NCBI GenBank assembly: GCA_016281495.1
Contig: JAEEIU010000046.1
Location: 1 to 64,000 of the forward strand
Reading direction: 5' to 3'
Length of the DNA: 64,000 nucleotides
Source of the DNA: Treponema sp.
GTDB lineage: Bacteria; Spirochaetota; Spirochaetia; Treponematales; Treponemataceae
Part shown: positions 54,113-62,184 of the stretch, in pieces
Layout: each line of letters opens with the position of its first letter
Position numbering within the stretch: position 1 is the first letter of the stretch
The notes under the pieces: model-generated
What the model was told of the DNA's origin: nothing
The model's input: the letters and a program-made list of their open reading frames with translations, nothing else
The model's database searches: none
Program-made: the position numbers and the translations under genes

Positions 54113-54379
54113 TTATCCCATTCTGGGGATTGATTCAAAAAGATTGATCGTAAATGTCTGCATGGTCGAGAACAGCCATCCTCCCAAAAGCGCAAGCATC
54201 AGAAGAATTATGAACAGCTTAGGTAAAAATGTAAGCGTCTGCTCCTGAATTGAGGTTGTGGCCTGAAAAATCGCAACAATCAAACCGATTATAATGGCAG
54301 CACCAAGAACCGGCGCACACAGAAGAAAAACATGCCATATTCCGTCACGCATTAAAACGGCAATATCACCAATACTCAT
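54113..54379 (-). CDS. fliQ: Flagellar export protein FliQ
   Basis: An 88-residue protein with two membrane helices (VFLLCAPVLGAAIIIGLIVA and FIILLMLALLGGWLF) joined by the conserved FQATTSIQEQTLTFLPK loop. It is part of the export pore. The ATG at 54379 is six bases after GGAGG; an in-frame GTG directly before it is less likely. Confidence 0.95.
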   Translation of the reverse strand: MSIGDIAVLMRDGIWHVFLLCAPVLGAAIIIGLIVAIFQATTSIQEQTLTFLPKLFIILLMLALLGGWLFSTMQTFTINLFESIPRMG

Positions 54380-54415
54380 CACTATCCTCCCTATTTATTC
54401 CCAAAACCCAGACAG

Positions 54416-55273
54416 CTACAATCCGACACCGCGGAAAAGCTGAGTAGTCAAAAGTCCCCATCCGTCAACAAGGACAAACAGCATCAACTTGAACGGCATG
54501 GATATCTGAACCGGCGGAAGCATCATCATACCCATGCTCATAAGTATGCTCGCCACCACCATGTCTATTATCAGGAACGGAATATATAACATGACACCTA
54601 TCTTAAACGCTGTTGTAAGCTCATGCAGGATATAGGCCGGAATCAATACATAAGTCGGAACATCTGCCAGAGTCCTTGGCTTTGTGTCAGAAACCATTGA
54701 CATGAAAGTTGTTATGTAAGAGGTATCATCAACCATCTGATTGTACATGAAAAGTCTTATCGGCCCCTCTGCGTTCTCATATGCCTGCTCAATTGAAATC
54801 TCGTTATTAGAAAGGGGCTTGAACGCCGTCTTATATACCTGGTTGAATGTAGGCCACATGCAGAAAAGAGTCATGAAAAGGGCAATACCGTTAAGCACTG
54901 CCGTTGGCGGTACCTGTTGAAGTGACAAAGCCCTCTTGATGAAATCCAATGCAATGCTGAACCTAAGGAAACATGTCGTAAGGATCAGGATGCTTGGTGC
55001 AAGGGTCAAAAGGCTCAGCAAAAGAAGAAGCTGTACGCTGAATGCAACCTGATGACCGTCCTGTGGAGCACTGGCAGAGAACTGGATGTTGGGGAAATCA
55101 ACCCCTGTTATGCGCTCGCTCATCTCTGTCGTACCCTGAGGAGACCCGTTTGGAAAATTTTCATTACCGGCAGACTGAGATGCTACCGGCAATGCACATA
55201 TAATCGCGATAAGGGCAAAGAAAACAATTTTTGGAAGTTTCTTACTGAAAAATTTTTCAAGTTCTTTTTTCAT
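54416..55273 (-). CDS. fliP: Flagellar export protein FliP
   Basis: A 285-residue pore protein with a cleavable-looking signal peptide (IVFFALIAIICALPVASQ), typical of FliP. Four membrane helices follow; LTLAPSILILTTCFLRFSIA and IPFLIIDMVVASILMSMGMM with MLPPVQISMPFKLMLFVLVD are family signatures. GAGGATAGACT precedes the ATG. Confidence 0.96.
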   Translation of the reverse strand: MKKELEKFFSKKLPKIVFFALIAIICALPVASQSAGNENFPNGSPQGTTEMSERITGVDFPNIQFSASAPQDGHQVAFSVQLLLLLSLLTLAPSILILTTCFLRFSIALDFIKRALSLQQVPPTAVLNGIALFMTLFCMWPTFNQVYKTAFKPLSNNEISIEQAYENAEGPIRLFMYNQMVDDTSYITTFMSMVSDTKPRTLADVPTYVLIPAYILHELTTAFKIGVMLYIPFLIIDMVVASILMSMGMMMLPPVQISMPFKLMLFVLVDGWGLLTTQLFRGVGL

Positions 55274-55282
55274 AGTCTATCC

Positions 55283-55957
55283 TCACCTCTCAAGACGCTG
55301 TGACTGTTTTTTAAGGGAGTCCAAAATCTGTCTTGCCGCTCCGTCCTCAAAGGCATTAGCATTCTTTGATTTGTTGACTTCATTCTTTTTCTTTTTTGGC
55401 ATGAAGAGTTCAAGCACATCCTCAAAGCTTTTTGGCCTTTCTACCTTTGCATTCTTATCTGCATAGAGGTTCATTGCCTGAATCAACTCAGGGTCATCAA
55501 TCTCGGTAATAAGGTTAACTGAATTGTCGCTTACACCAAGAAGATATGCCTTGTCTATCAATGTAACAATTTGTATTGATTTTCCCGGGCTTATTGTCAG
55601 TGAAGAAACTTTCCGCAAGAATTCATCTGTGGATTTGTCCGGATCAACAGACCTTTTCATCAGCTTAAAGATAATCCAGATAATTGCCAGAACTATGGCA
55701 AGTACAAGAATCATCCTGAAGAACACCCATACCGTTTTAAGAGGACTTGAGGTTTTCCCGTTTTCCTCCGTGGCGGTAGAACCAGGATTTTCCAAAGAAT
55801 ACTTGGATTCGTCAATTTTATTTTGACTTAAAACCTGAGACTGTTCTGTTGTCTGTGAATCAGAAGATGAATCCACCGCCTCCTGTGCAAAAGACATGGC
55901 ACAAAAGACAAATGAAAAAACGCATAATACTGCTAGAAATTTTTTTGAATTTTTCAA
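55283..55957 (-). CDS. fliO: Flagellar protein FliO (FliZ)
   Basis: A 224-residue protein with a signal-like N-terminus (KFLAVLCVFSFVFCAMSFA-QE), an acidic linker, a second membrane helix (TVWVFFRMILVLAIVLAIIW near 85-105) and a cytoplasmic beta domain (LLGVSDNSVNLITEIDDPEL). FliO helps assemble FliP. The gene starts with TTG after GGTGGGGG. A 215-bp non-coding gap with inverted repeats separates it from fliY, unlike the rest of this packed operon. Confidence 0.85.
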   Translation of the reverse strand: MKNSKKFLAVLCVFSFVFCAMSFAQEAVDSSSDSQTTEQSQVLSQNKIDESKYSLENPGSTATEENGKTSSPLKTVWVFFRMILVLAIVLAIIWIIFKLMKRSVDPDKSTDEFLRKVSSLTISPGKSIQIVTLIDKAYLLGVSDNSVNLITEIDDPELIQAMNLYADKNAKVERPKSFEDVLELFMPKKKKNEVNKSKNANAFEDGAARQILDSLKKQSQRLER

Positions 55958-55971
55958 TTTTCCCCCACCCT

Positions 55972-56007
55972 TTTTAAATTGACGCCACCCCTGAAATCAA
56001 TTTAAAA
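55972..56007 (-). repeat. Perfect 11-bp inverted repeat before fliO
   Basis: TTTTAAATTGA (55972-55982) and TCAATTTAAAA (55997-56007) enclose a 14-base loop. On the minus strand the stem ends a few bases before the GGTGGGGG ribosome site of fliO. It could be an RNA processing or translation-control hairpin; no T-run makes it a terminator. Confidence 0.5.
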
Positions 56008-56127
56008 CTAAATATGGCGCCTACGGATTCACCCTTTTCCGAAGACGCTTTTTACCAGAATAAACCGCAGATTATTACGGCAACCATCGGCAACCCGAAA
56101 ACGAGTGTTTCCGTGCAACCGATTGAA

Positions 56128-56161
56128 TCATTGAACAATCCGAATCCGAATCATTCAATGA
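56128..56161 (-). repeat. 8-bp inverted repeat just after fliY
   Basis: TCATTGAA and TTCAATGA flank an 18-base loop that contains a tandem GGATTC. It begins about 12 bases beyond the fliY stop, so it may protect or trim the upstream mRNA end. No T-run follows. Confidence 0.35.
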
Positions 56162-56172
56162 CTCAATATATA

Positions 56173-57312
56173 TTACATCTGATTTGTAACATGTTCAATA
56201 GCCGGAAGGATTTCTGTTACACGAACACCGAAGTTTTCATCGATGACCACAACTTCTCCCTTGGCAATTGGCTTATGGTTAACCAGAATATCCACAGGTT
56301 CACCGGCAAGCTTATCAAGCTCGATGATTGTACCCTCGCCCATTCCCAGAATATCCTTGATAGTCTTTTTGGTGCGACCAAGTTCTACGGTCATCTCCAT
56401 AAAGACATCCATGATCAAGCCGATGTTGCCCTGTTCGGCGGTTCCACCGTATTGCTGTAAGTTAGGAAATTGCAGAGACTGTACATTCGGTGTATTCATC
56501 ATCTGTGGCATACCCATCTGATTTTGTGCCATACCCATATTTTGCATACCTCCAACAGGTTGTTGCATTGTCATGCCCATACCCGGCATTCCAGTCATAA
56601 CCGGCTGTTGTCCCATTGGAGCTGCCGGATTAACAGGTGCTGCAGCTGGTGCTGGAGGAACTGAACCTCCACCTAATGCAGTTGCCATTCCATTTGCGAC
56701 GCTTGAGCTTACGGCTTCCCATAATGTAAATGGGCTTCCGTCTACTGTAAGCGGATATGTAAACAGGGCAAAAGATCCCTGTGGCATTCTAACCATTGCT
56801 TTTGGCTGATTGATGGCTTCGGCAGGATTTGCTGCAAGTCCCGGAATCTTACCGTCTGCACTCAAATCTGTTATTTCCGCGCCTGAGTGTGATGAAACAA
56901 GCTCGCTAACTACAGAAAGTGCCATGTCATCAAGCTCAGAATTTTCCTCTTTGTTAACAAGACTTGAAATTTTCTGTGCGAATTCCTGAGAAAGAATGAA
57001 GAGGTGATCTCCGTTCAAGCCGGTTGTGTAGTCAGCCATAACTGCAACAACCATTTCAGGAATCTTGGCCAGGAGCTGGTCTCTGTTTGCAACCTCAACA
57101 ACAGGTGCATCTACAGCGGCATCCGCTCCTGTCATTGTAGAAATATTGCCGGAAAGCTTGTCCTTTAATCCGTCTGCAAATTTCTGCAATGTAGCGATAT
57201 CTATTGATGAACTACCTCCAGCTGAAGACGCCCCAGCGGACGGCAGACCTCCCATATCAACACCGGACAACAGTGCATCGATTTCTTCCTGTGATATTGA
57301 TCCTTCACTCAT
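56173..57312 (-). CDS. fliY: Flagellar motor switch protein FliY
   Basis: A 379-residue switch protein. The N-terminus SQEEIDALLSGVD resembles the CheY-binding tag of FliM. A CheC-like middle region spans about 60-200, a Met/Gln/Pro/Gly-rich linker lies around 215-280, and a C-terminal FliN/SpoA domain (GLIMDVFMEMTVELGRTKKT, then LVNHKPIAKGEVVVIDENFG) forms the C-ring base. FliM-like tags on FliY occur in spirochaetes and Bacillus. It overlaps fliM by four bases. Confidence 0.92.
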   Translation of the reverse strand: MSEGSISQEEIDALLSGVDMGGLPSAGASSAGGSSSIDIATLQKFADGLKDKLSGNISTMTGADAAVDAPVVEVANRDQLLAKIPEMVVAVMADYTTGLNGDHLFILSQEFAQKISSLVNKEENSELDDMALSVVSELVSSHSGAEITDLSADGKIPGLAANPAEAINQPKAMVRMPQGSFALFTYPLTVDGSPFTLWEAVSSSVANGMATALGGGSVPPAPAAAPVNPAAPMGQQPVMTGMPGMGMTMQQPVGGMQNMGMAQNQMGMPQMMNTPNVQSLQFPNLQQYGGTAEQGNIGLIMDVFMEMTVELGRTKKTIKDILGMGEGTIIELDKLAGEPVDILVNHKPIAKGEVVVIDENFGVRVTEILPAIEHVTNQM

Positions 57313-58343
57313 AAAGATTCTTCTCCTTCAGCTGTTAACTCTTCAAATTCATCTTCGTCACTTGCTTTTATCTTCTCGATAATCTGTACTGCTCTTTTCT
57401 TTCCTATGACACCTGGCTGACAGTAGAATTTTTTCTGGCTGCCAACGCTAAGTACCAGCGGATCGGTAATTTTGGTCGTGTTAAACCTGATTACGTCACC
57501 AATGTGCAGGTTCAGGACATCCTTAATCGGAACGTTCATGCTGCCGACTTCTGCAATCAGCTCCATGTCAACGTCAGAAAGTTTTTCCTTCAAAGTTCCA
57601 AGATACTGTGTTGTAGAACTTCTTCTTACGGAACTGAACCAGAACTGTGATGAAAGCTTTGAAACGATAGGTTCAATTGTAATGTACGGGATACAGATGT
57701 TCATCATACCCGCTTCTTCACCAATCTTGATCTCCAATGTTACAAGGATGACCATTTCACTTGGCGGAACAATCTGCGCGAACTGCGGATTTGTTTCAAT
57801 CTGCTGCAATCTTGGCCTAAGGTCGATTACCTGTGTCCAAGCCTCACGCATGTTTGCAAGAATACGGACAATGATTCCTTCCATAACTGACTGCTCAATG
57901 TCTGTAAGGTCGCGGTTGACTTTTCCACCCGTGTCACCGGAACCACCAAACAAGCGGTCAATCATTATAAAGGTAATTTCAGGAGCAATCTCAAGAACAG
58001 CGTTACCCTTTAAAGGATCCATATTGATTACAGCCAGGGTTGTAGGAGTTGGAATTGAACGAATGAATTCTTCGTATGTAAGCTGATCTACGGATGCAAC
58101 GTGCACGTGTACCAATGTCCGCAACTGAGCTGAAAGGCTTGTAGTTGTAAGACGGGCAAAAGTTTCATGCATGTTGGAAACAGTACGAATCTGTTCCTTT
58201 GAGAATTTATCCGGTCTTCGGAAGTCGTAAATTTTAATACGTCTGGTGTCCGATACCGGCTTAAAATCATCGGAATCATTGTCGCCAGAACTGATTGCCT
58301 GCAGGAGCTGATCTATTTCATCCTGCGATAAAACTTCATTCAT
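57309..58343 (-). CDS. fliM: Flagellar motor switch protein FliM
   Basis: A 344-residue protein: the CheY-binding tag VLSQDEIDQLLQAIS at the N-terminus, a CheC-like middle domain (TYEEFIRSIPTPTTLAVINM, LFGGSGDTGG), and a C-terminal SpoA domain (VPIKDVLNLHIGDVIRFN). It sets the direction of rotation with FliG and FliY. Length is normal. Confidence 0.96.
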   Translation of the reverse strand: MNEVLSQDEIDQLLQAISSGDNDSDDFKPVSDTRRIKIYDFRRPDKFSKEQIRTVSNMHETFARLTTTSLSAQLRTLVHVHVASVDQLTYEEFIRSIPTPTTLAVINMDPLKGNAVLEIAPEITFIMIDRLFGGSGDTGGKVNRDLTDIEQSVMEGIIVRILANMREAWTQVIDLRPRLQQIETNPQFAQIVPPSEMVILVTLEIKIGEEAGMMNICIPYITIEPIVSKLSSQFWFSSVRRSSTTQYLGTLKEKLSDVDMELIAEVGSMNVPIKDVLNLHIGDVIRFNTTKITDPLVLSVGSQKKFYCQPGVIGKKRAVQIIEKIKASDEDEFEELTAEGEESL

Positions 58344-58367
58344 TCCCTATCCCACCTAAGCTGTCTT

Positions 58368-58922
58368 TTACTGCTGTACTACGTCCAATGTTGTAAAACG
58401 GACATCACGGATACTCGTGTCGCTCAGGATTTCATCATTAATCTGGTCACGAATATTCTGTCTCAAGATTTCTTCGTTCTGTGGCTTCAAGTCCATAGAT
58501 GTCTGCTCAGAGAAGAAACGTCTCAAGAAGTCTGTAATTTCGATACGACGGTTTGTGATTTCTGTGGAAGCGGCCTTGTCGTCCTTCTTATAACCCAAGG
58601 CAACTTGAACAACTACGCTGGAAGGAATCTCTTCGTCAGTGTTTGTGCGGATCTGATCAAGAGATGTATACCAGTCGTATACTTCACGCTTGGTTGTATA
58701 CACCTGTCCGATTGGACCGTTGTCAGTCTGCTTCTTGCCGCCTTTTCCTATAAAGTATACAGCACACCAAACTACCGTAACGATGAAGATGACAGCCGCA
58801 AGAGCAATCAAAATCCATTTCAGCAGCTGGGGAAATGCACCCTTCAGGCCACCTGATTTCTTAGAGGTGGTTGCGCCTTCTTCCAAGTCTCCAATATCGT
58901 CTGCTGCGTTATCGTCTGCCAT
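58368..58922 (-). CDS. fliL: Flagellar basal-body protein FliL
   Basis: A 184-residue protein: an acidic cytoplasmic N-terminus, one membrane helix (LLKWILIALAAVIFIVTVVW) and a periplasmic domain that ends with LRQNIRDQINDEILSDTSIR. FliL supports the stator. The ATG at 58922 is five bases after GGAGG; a TTG twelve bases earlier lies inside that signal. Confidence 0.92.
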   Translation of the reverse strand: MADDNAADDIGDLEEGATTSKKSGGLKGAFPQLLKWILIALAAVIFIVTVVWCAVYFIGKGGKKQTDNGPIGQVYTTKREVYDWYTSLDQIRTNTDEEIPSSVVVQVALGYKKDDKAASTEITNRRIEITDFLRRFFSEQTSMDLKPQNEEILRQNIRDQINDEILSDTSIRDVRFTTLDVVQQ

Positions 58923-58994
58923 AATTTCCTCCAAATTAGAAAAATGCTTCTTAATTATTTATCGGCATTTCGTATTTTAAAGTATAGCATATTT

Positions 58995-59714
58995 TTAAAA
59001 ATGCCCTTCATCCAAGATTACTATATCAACTCTGCGGTTATATGCCTGACCTTCCGGCGTGCTGTTGTCAAACTGCGGCCTTGTGTCTGCATAACCCGCT
59101 ATAGAAAAATTGGATTCACTTACACCCAATGAACTCAGATAATGAAGCACTTCCGCGGCTCTTGCGGCAGAAAGCTCCCAGTTGCTTTTGAATGAAGAGT
59201 TTACAGATACCGGATTGTCATCTGTATGGCCTTCAATTCTATATCTGAATTTACTGATTTCGGGATCAGAGAAAAAGCTGACAAGATTCAGCAATGTATC
59301 CCTGTTCTCCTCAATGTTCAAATCTGCGCTGCCCTGCTCAAAAAATGTATCAGACAGCAGAGAAATGACAAGTCCCCTTTCATCACTTGTAACTGTGATG
59401 CGGTTTGTCTTTACATCCGGACTGAATATTGTAACTGCCTTTTTCTTTGCAGTTGCAAGCATCGTTCCCCTTTCGGAAGAAGGCAATGCACTTACCGTAT
59501 TTCCCAAATCAGAAAGCTTGCCCGGATTCAGTGACTGATTACCACCAGTACGAGTATTTGTAATTGCAGCCTGTAATGCCGCCATCTGTACTGCATCTGA
59601 CTCCGAAGGATCATAAAGCATGACGAAGAAACACAACATAAGTGTAATCATATCGCCATAAGTTCCTTGCCACGCGGTTGACGGCTTACCAGGCTCTTTC
59701 TTCTTTCTTGCCAT
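58995..59714 (-). CDS. motB: Flagellar stator protein MotB
   Basis: A 239-residue stator subunit: a short basic N-terminus, one membrane helix (TYGDMITLMLCFFVMLY) whose Asp22 is the ion-carrying residue, a plug-like segment, and a C-terminal OmpA-type peptidoglycan-binding domain (YRIEGHTDDNPV, then NWELSAARAAEVLHYLSSLG). AGAGGTAGACT precedes the ATG. Confidence 0.95.
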   Translation of the reverse strand: MARKKKEPGKPSTAWQGTYGDMITLMLCFFVMLYDPSESDAVQMAALQAAITNTRTGGNQSLNPGKLSDLGNTVSALPSSERGTMLATAKKKAVTIFSPDVKTNRITVTSDERGLVISLLSDTFFEQGSADLNIEENRDTLLNLVSFFSDPEISKFRYRIEGHTDDNPVSVNSSFKSNWELSAARAAEVLHYLSSLGVSESNFSIAGYADTRPQFDNSTPEGQAYNRRVDIVILDEGHF

Positions 59715-59731
59715 AGTCTACCTCTTGCGCA

Positions 59732-60514
59732 CTAGTCTTTTAATACTTCGGGTTCAACAACTTTCTTGTCTTTCGGGCTCAAATACGTGAGCAGCTTTGT
59801 TGCCAAGATACGCGGGTTGTCACCAGTCTGAATTGAAAGGACTCCTTCCAGAATCATTTCCTTGGCGTTCATCTCGCGGTTATTCTGCCATTGAAGTTTC
59901 TGAGACATAGGACCAAACAACCAGTTTGCAAGGAAAGAACCGTACAAGGTCGTAACCAAAGCAACAGCCATGTTAGGACCAAGCGAACTCTTGTCCTCCA
60001 AGTTGTTCAACATACCGATCAAACCGATAACGGTACCCATCATACCAAAACCTGGGGCGAAACCTGCCCACTGGGTAACAACGTTTATCCATTCCATGTG
60101 GCGTGACTCAACCTGAGCCATCTCACTTTCCATGATTGAACGGATGGCCGCTCCATCATGACCGTCGACCATCAGGCGCAAGCCGGATCGAAGGAATTTA
60201 TCATCAAGATCATCAAGTCCGTCTTCCAAGGCAAGAATACCTTCACGGCGGGCTTTTTCACTAAGGGCTACCATTTCACGGACAGTACGTGCTTCACCGT
60301 AATCGTACTTCTTAAAACACCTTCCGAGGATTTTCCATACACCGATAGCCTGTTCAATTGGAGCAACAATCCACAGAGAGAAATACGAACCTCCTACCGT
60401 TACGAAAATAGACGGTATGTCGAAAATATCTCCCAGAGAACCACCGGAACTGAACACACCCAGCATAATCATGGCAAGACCGCCAACGAAACCTATTAAT
60501 GACGCAAAATCCAT
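59732..60514 (-). CDS. motA: Flagellar stator protein MotA
   Basis: A 260-residue protein with four membrane helices. The cytoplasmic loop YGEARTVREMVALSEKARRE contains the charged residues that contact FliG, and APGFGMMGTVIGLIGMLNNL is the third-helix proline region. It forms the ion channel with MotB. It is in canonical position after flbD. Confidence 0.96.
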   Translation of the reverse strand: MDFASLIGFVGGLAMIMLGVFSSGGSLGDIFDIPSIFVTVGGSYFSLWIVAPIEQAIGVWKILGRCFKKYDYGEARTVREMVALSEKARREGILALEDGLDDLDDKFLRSGLRLMVDGHDGAAIRSIMESEMAQVESRHMEWINVVTQWAGFAPGFGMMGTVIGLIGMLNNLEDKSSLGPNMAVALVTTLYGSFLANWLFGPMSQKLQWQNNREMNAKEMILEGVLSIQTGDNPRILATKLLTYLSPKDKKVVEPEVLKD

Positions 60515-60590
60515 TTTAGAGAAAATCCTCCCTTTTCATTACTCAGAACGGCAATGATATGACAACAGCATAAAAGTCTGGAAATTCAAG

Positions 60591-60788
60591 CTATAATTCC
60601 TGATTAAATCCGCCTATCCGCTTTCTATACTCGACAATCTTGTCCACTATTTCCTGCGGAGCCTCGGTAACCACGACTTTTTTCCCAGAGAGAAGGGTCA
60701 AAGTAAGATCAGGATTCTGTTCCATACTTTCGATCTGGTGAGGATTTATCCAGTACTTTTTACCATTCAATCTGGTTACTTCTATCAT
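60591..60788 (-). CDS. flbD: FlbD family flagellar protein
   Basis: A 65-residue protein with the FlbD pattern IEVTRLNGKKYWINPHQIES, then the EQNPDLTLTLLSGKKVVVTE segment. Its role is unclear; it sits before motA in spirochaetes. Here it is the first gene of the transcript, and the hook gene flgE that usually precedes it in treponemes is not next to it. The ATG has no ribosome site and lies eight bases after a -10 box. Confidence 0.92.
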   Translation of the reverse strand: MIEVTRLNGKKYWINPHQIESMEQNPDLTLTLLSGKKVVVTEAPQEIVDKIVEYRKRIGGFNQEL

Positions 60789-60796
60789 ATCTCTAT

Positions 60797-60825
60797 ATAA
60801 TGTACGCTATTGAAAAAGTCGTCAA
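60797..60825 (-). promoter_or_regulatory. Candidate promoter of the motility operon, near-leaderless
   Basis: Minus-strand TTGACG, 17-bp spacer and CATTAT (complement of 60797-60802), eight bases before the flbD ATG. The -10 matches four of six consensus bases. This is a housekeeping-type promoter, not the sigma-28 type. Confidence 0.5.
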
Positions 60826-60963
60826 GTATCTTTCAACGTTTTTCCGTACATTTTTTCCTCTTCTTGTTTATCGGAATTTTAATTTTCCAACTTGAGATAC
60901 AATTTTTCCATATTTTGACTATTACGGCACAGATTCAAGATGTCCCCAGAAATTCCACCAGAC

Positions 60964-60992
60964 TAGACAATATTCTCAAAATCAGTTATAAT
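60964..60992 (+). promoter_or_regulatory. Promoter of the omega-miaA genes
   Basis: TAGACA, a 17-bp spacer and a consensus TATAAT, about 25 bases before the start of a leader that contains GAGG. It shares the TAGACA -35 with three other promoters here. Confidence 0.7.
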
Positions 60993-61024
60993 AAGCTACT
61001 CTTTTAGTATTAGAGGTAATGTCA

Positions 61025-61228
61025 ATGATTTTTCCACTTGAGAATCTTGTAAAATTTAAGGGCAGTATTTATGAAATAACTGTTGCGGCCAGCCGTCGTG
61101 CCTATCAGCTTGCAATGGTAAAAGACCCCCTTATCGAAGAAAACGATGACAAGGTTGTAAGCCTTGCAGCCCGTCAGCTTTTCACAAACGAAGTTCAGTA
61201 CAGAATTGAACAGAAAACAGAGCAATAA
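61025..61228 (+). CDS. rpoZ: RNA polymerase omega-subunit-like protein
   Basis: A 67-residue protein with the omega pattern YEITVAASRRAYQLA, then DDKVVSLAARQLF. Omega assists assembly of the RNA polymerase beta-prime subunit. ATG 61025 is eight bases after GAGG; an ATG six bases earlier is too close to it. miaA follows two bases later, so both are co-transcribed. Confidence 0.8.
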   Translation: MIFPLENLVKFKGSIYEITVAASRRAYQLAMVKDPLIEENDDKVVSLAARQLFTNEVQYRIEQKTEQ

Positions 61229-61230
61229 AC

Positions 61231-62184
61231 ATGGATAAAAAAGGGCAAATACCGGCTATAGTCATTTTTGCCCCGACAGCTAGCGGAAAGACTGCTTTGG
61301 TCCAGAGAATTTTTGGAGAAGGCAGTCTTTCTCGTTTTAAAGGTGCCGGAGAAATCATCAGCGCAGACAGCCAGGCCGTATACAAATACATGGACATAGG
61401 AACCGCCAAGCCCACACAGGAGGAAATGGCTTCCCTACCCCATCATCTGGTTGATGTGGTTGAACCGGACAAACAGTTTGGTGCGGGAGAATTTTTAGAA
61501 GAAGCGGACAGAATCTGCAGGAAAATCCATGAACGCGGAAAGCTCCCGGTAATCGTAGGAGGAACAGGCTTTTACATAAGGGCCTTTTTACTGGGACTTC
61601 CACCCACCCCCATCAGCGACCCTGTCATGAGGGATAAAATAAAGCAAAGGTTAAGCTCAGAGGGGAATGCCGCCCTATACCACGAGCTAAAGCAGATTGA
61701 CCCTGAATATGCAAAAAAAATTGACCTGCATGACGGCTACAGGATATGCCGTGCCCTGGAAGTATACTACAGCAGCGGAAAAACACTCAGCTCATACATG
61801 ATACCTGTTGAAAAGCGCTCAGAATATTCATTCTGCACGATAATACTGCAACGTGACCGCAAGGAATTGTACGAGCGCATAGACCAGAGAGTCCTCTCCA
61901 TGTTCAGGAAAGGCCTCAGGAATGAGGTTGAAAAGCTAAAGCAGATGGGATACGGAAAAGACAGCCCCGGAATGAAGGCCATAGGCTACAGGGAATTTTT
62001 TGACGGACAAAGCCAGGATGAAGATGCCTTGATCCAGAGAATCCAGCACAACAGCCACCGCTATGCTAAAAAGCAGTACACATACATGAACGGTATCTCA
62101 GGGACAGAAGTTCATGCAGACGACTTGAATGCAGTAGAAAACATAATCAGCGATTTTACAGCCGCAAACAAATCCATCCTATAA
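61231..62184 (+). CDS. miaA: tRNA dimethylallyltransferase
   Basis: A 317-residue enzyme that adds a dimethylallyl group to A37 of tRNAs reading U-starting codons. The P-loop APTASGKTALV is near residue 10, ISADSQAVYKYMDIGTAKP follows, then PVIVGGTGFYIRAFLLGL, and a C-terminal YAKKQYTYM segment. Length is normal. The last six bases overlap the end of the convergent histidine kinase gene. Confidence 0.96.
   Translation: MDKKGQIPAIVIFAPTASGKTALVQRIFGEGSLSRFKGAGEIISADSQAVYKYMDIGTAKPTQEEMASLPHHLVDVVEPDKQFGAGEFLEEADRICRKIHERGKLPVIVGGTGFYIRAFLLGLPPTPISDPVMRDKIKQRLSSEGNAALYHELKQIDPEYAKKIDLHDGYRICRALEVYYSSGKTLSSYMIPVEKRSEYSFCTIILQRDRKELYERIDQRVLSMFRKGLRNEVEKLKQMGYGKDSPGMKAIGYREFFDGQSQDEDALIQRIQHNSHRYAKKQYTYMNGISGTEVHADDLNAVENIISDFTAANKSIL

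Noticed and set aside
56084-56091. GCCGATGG on the minus strand as a sigma-28 -10 box ahead of fliO
   Set aside because: Only six of eight positions match, and no TAAA lies at the required distance.
56014-56460. A 148-codon plus-strand frame in the fliY-fliO gap
   Set aside because: Two thirds of it is antisense to fliY, and it has no ribosome site, promoter or recognisable domain.
60810-61007. A 65-codon hydrophobic frame between flbD and the omega gene
   Set aside because: It starts with TTG, lacks a ribosome site and runs over both divergent promoters, so it is more likely control DNA.
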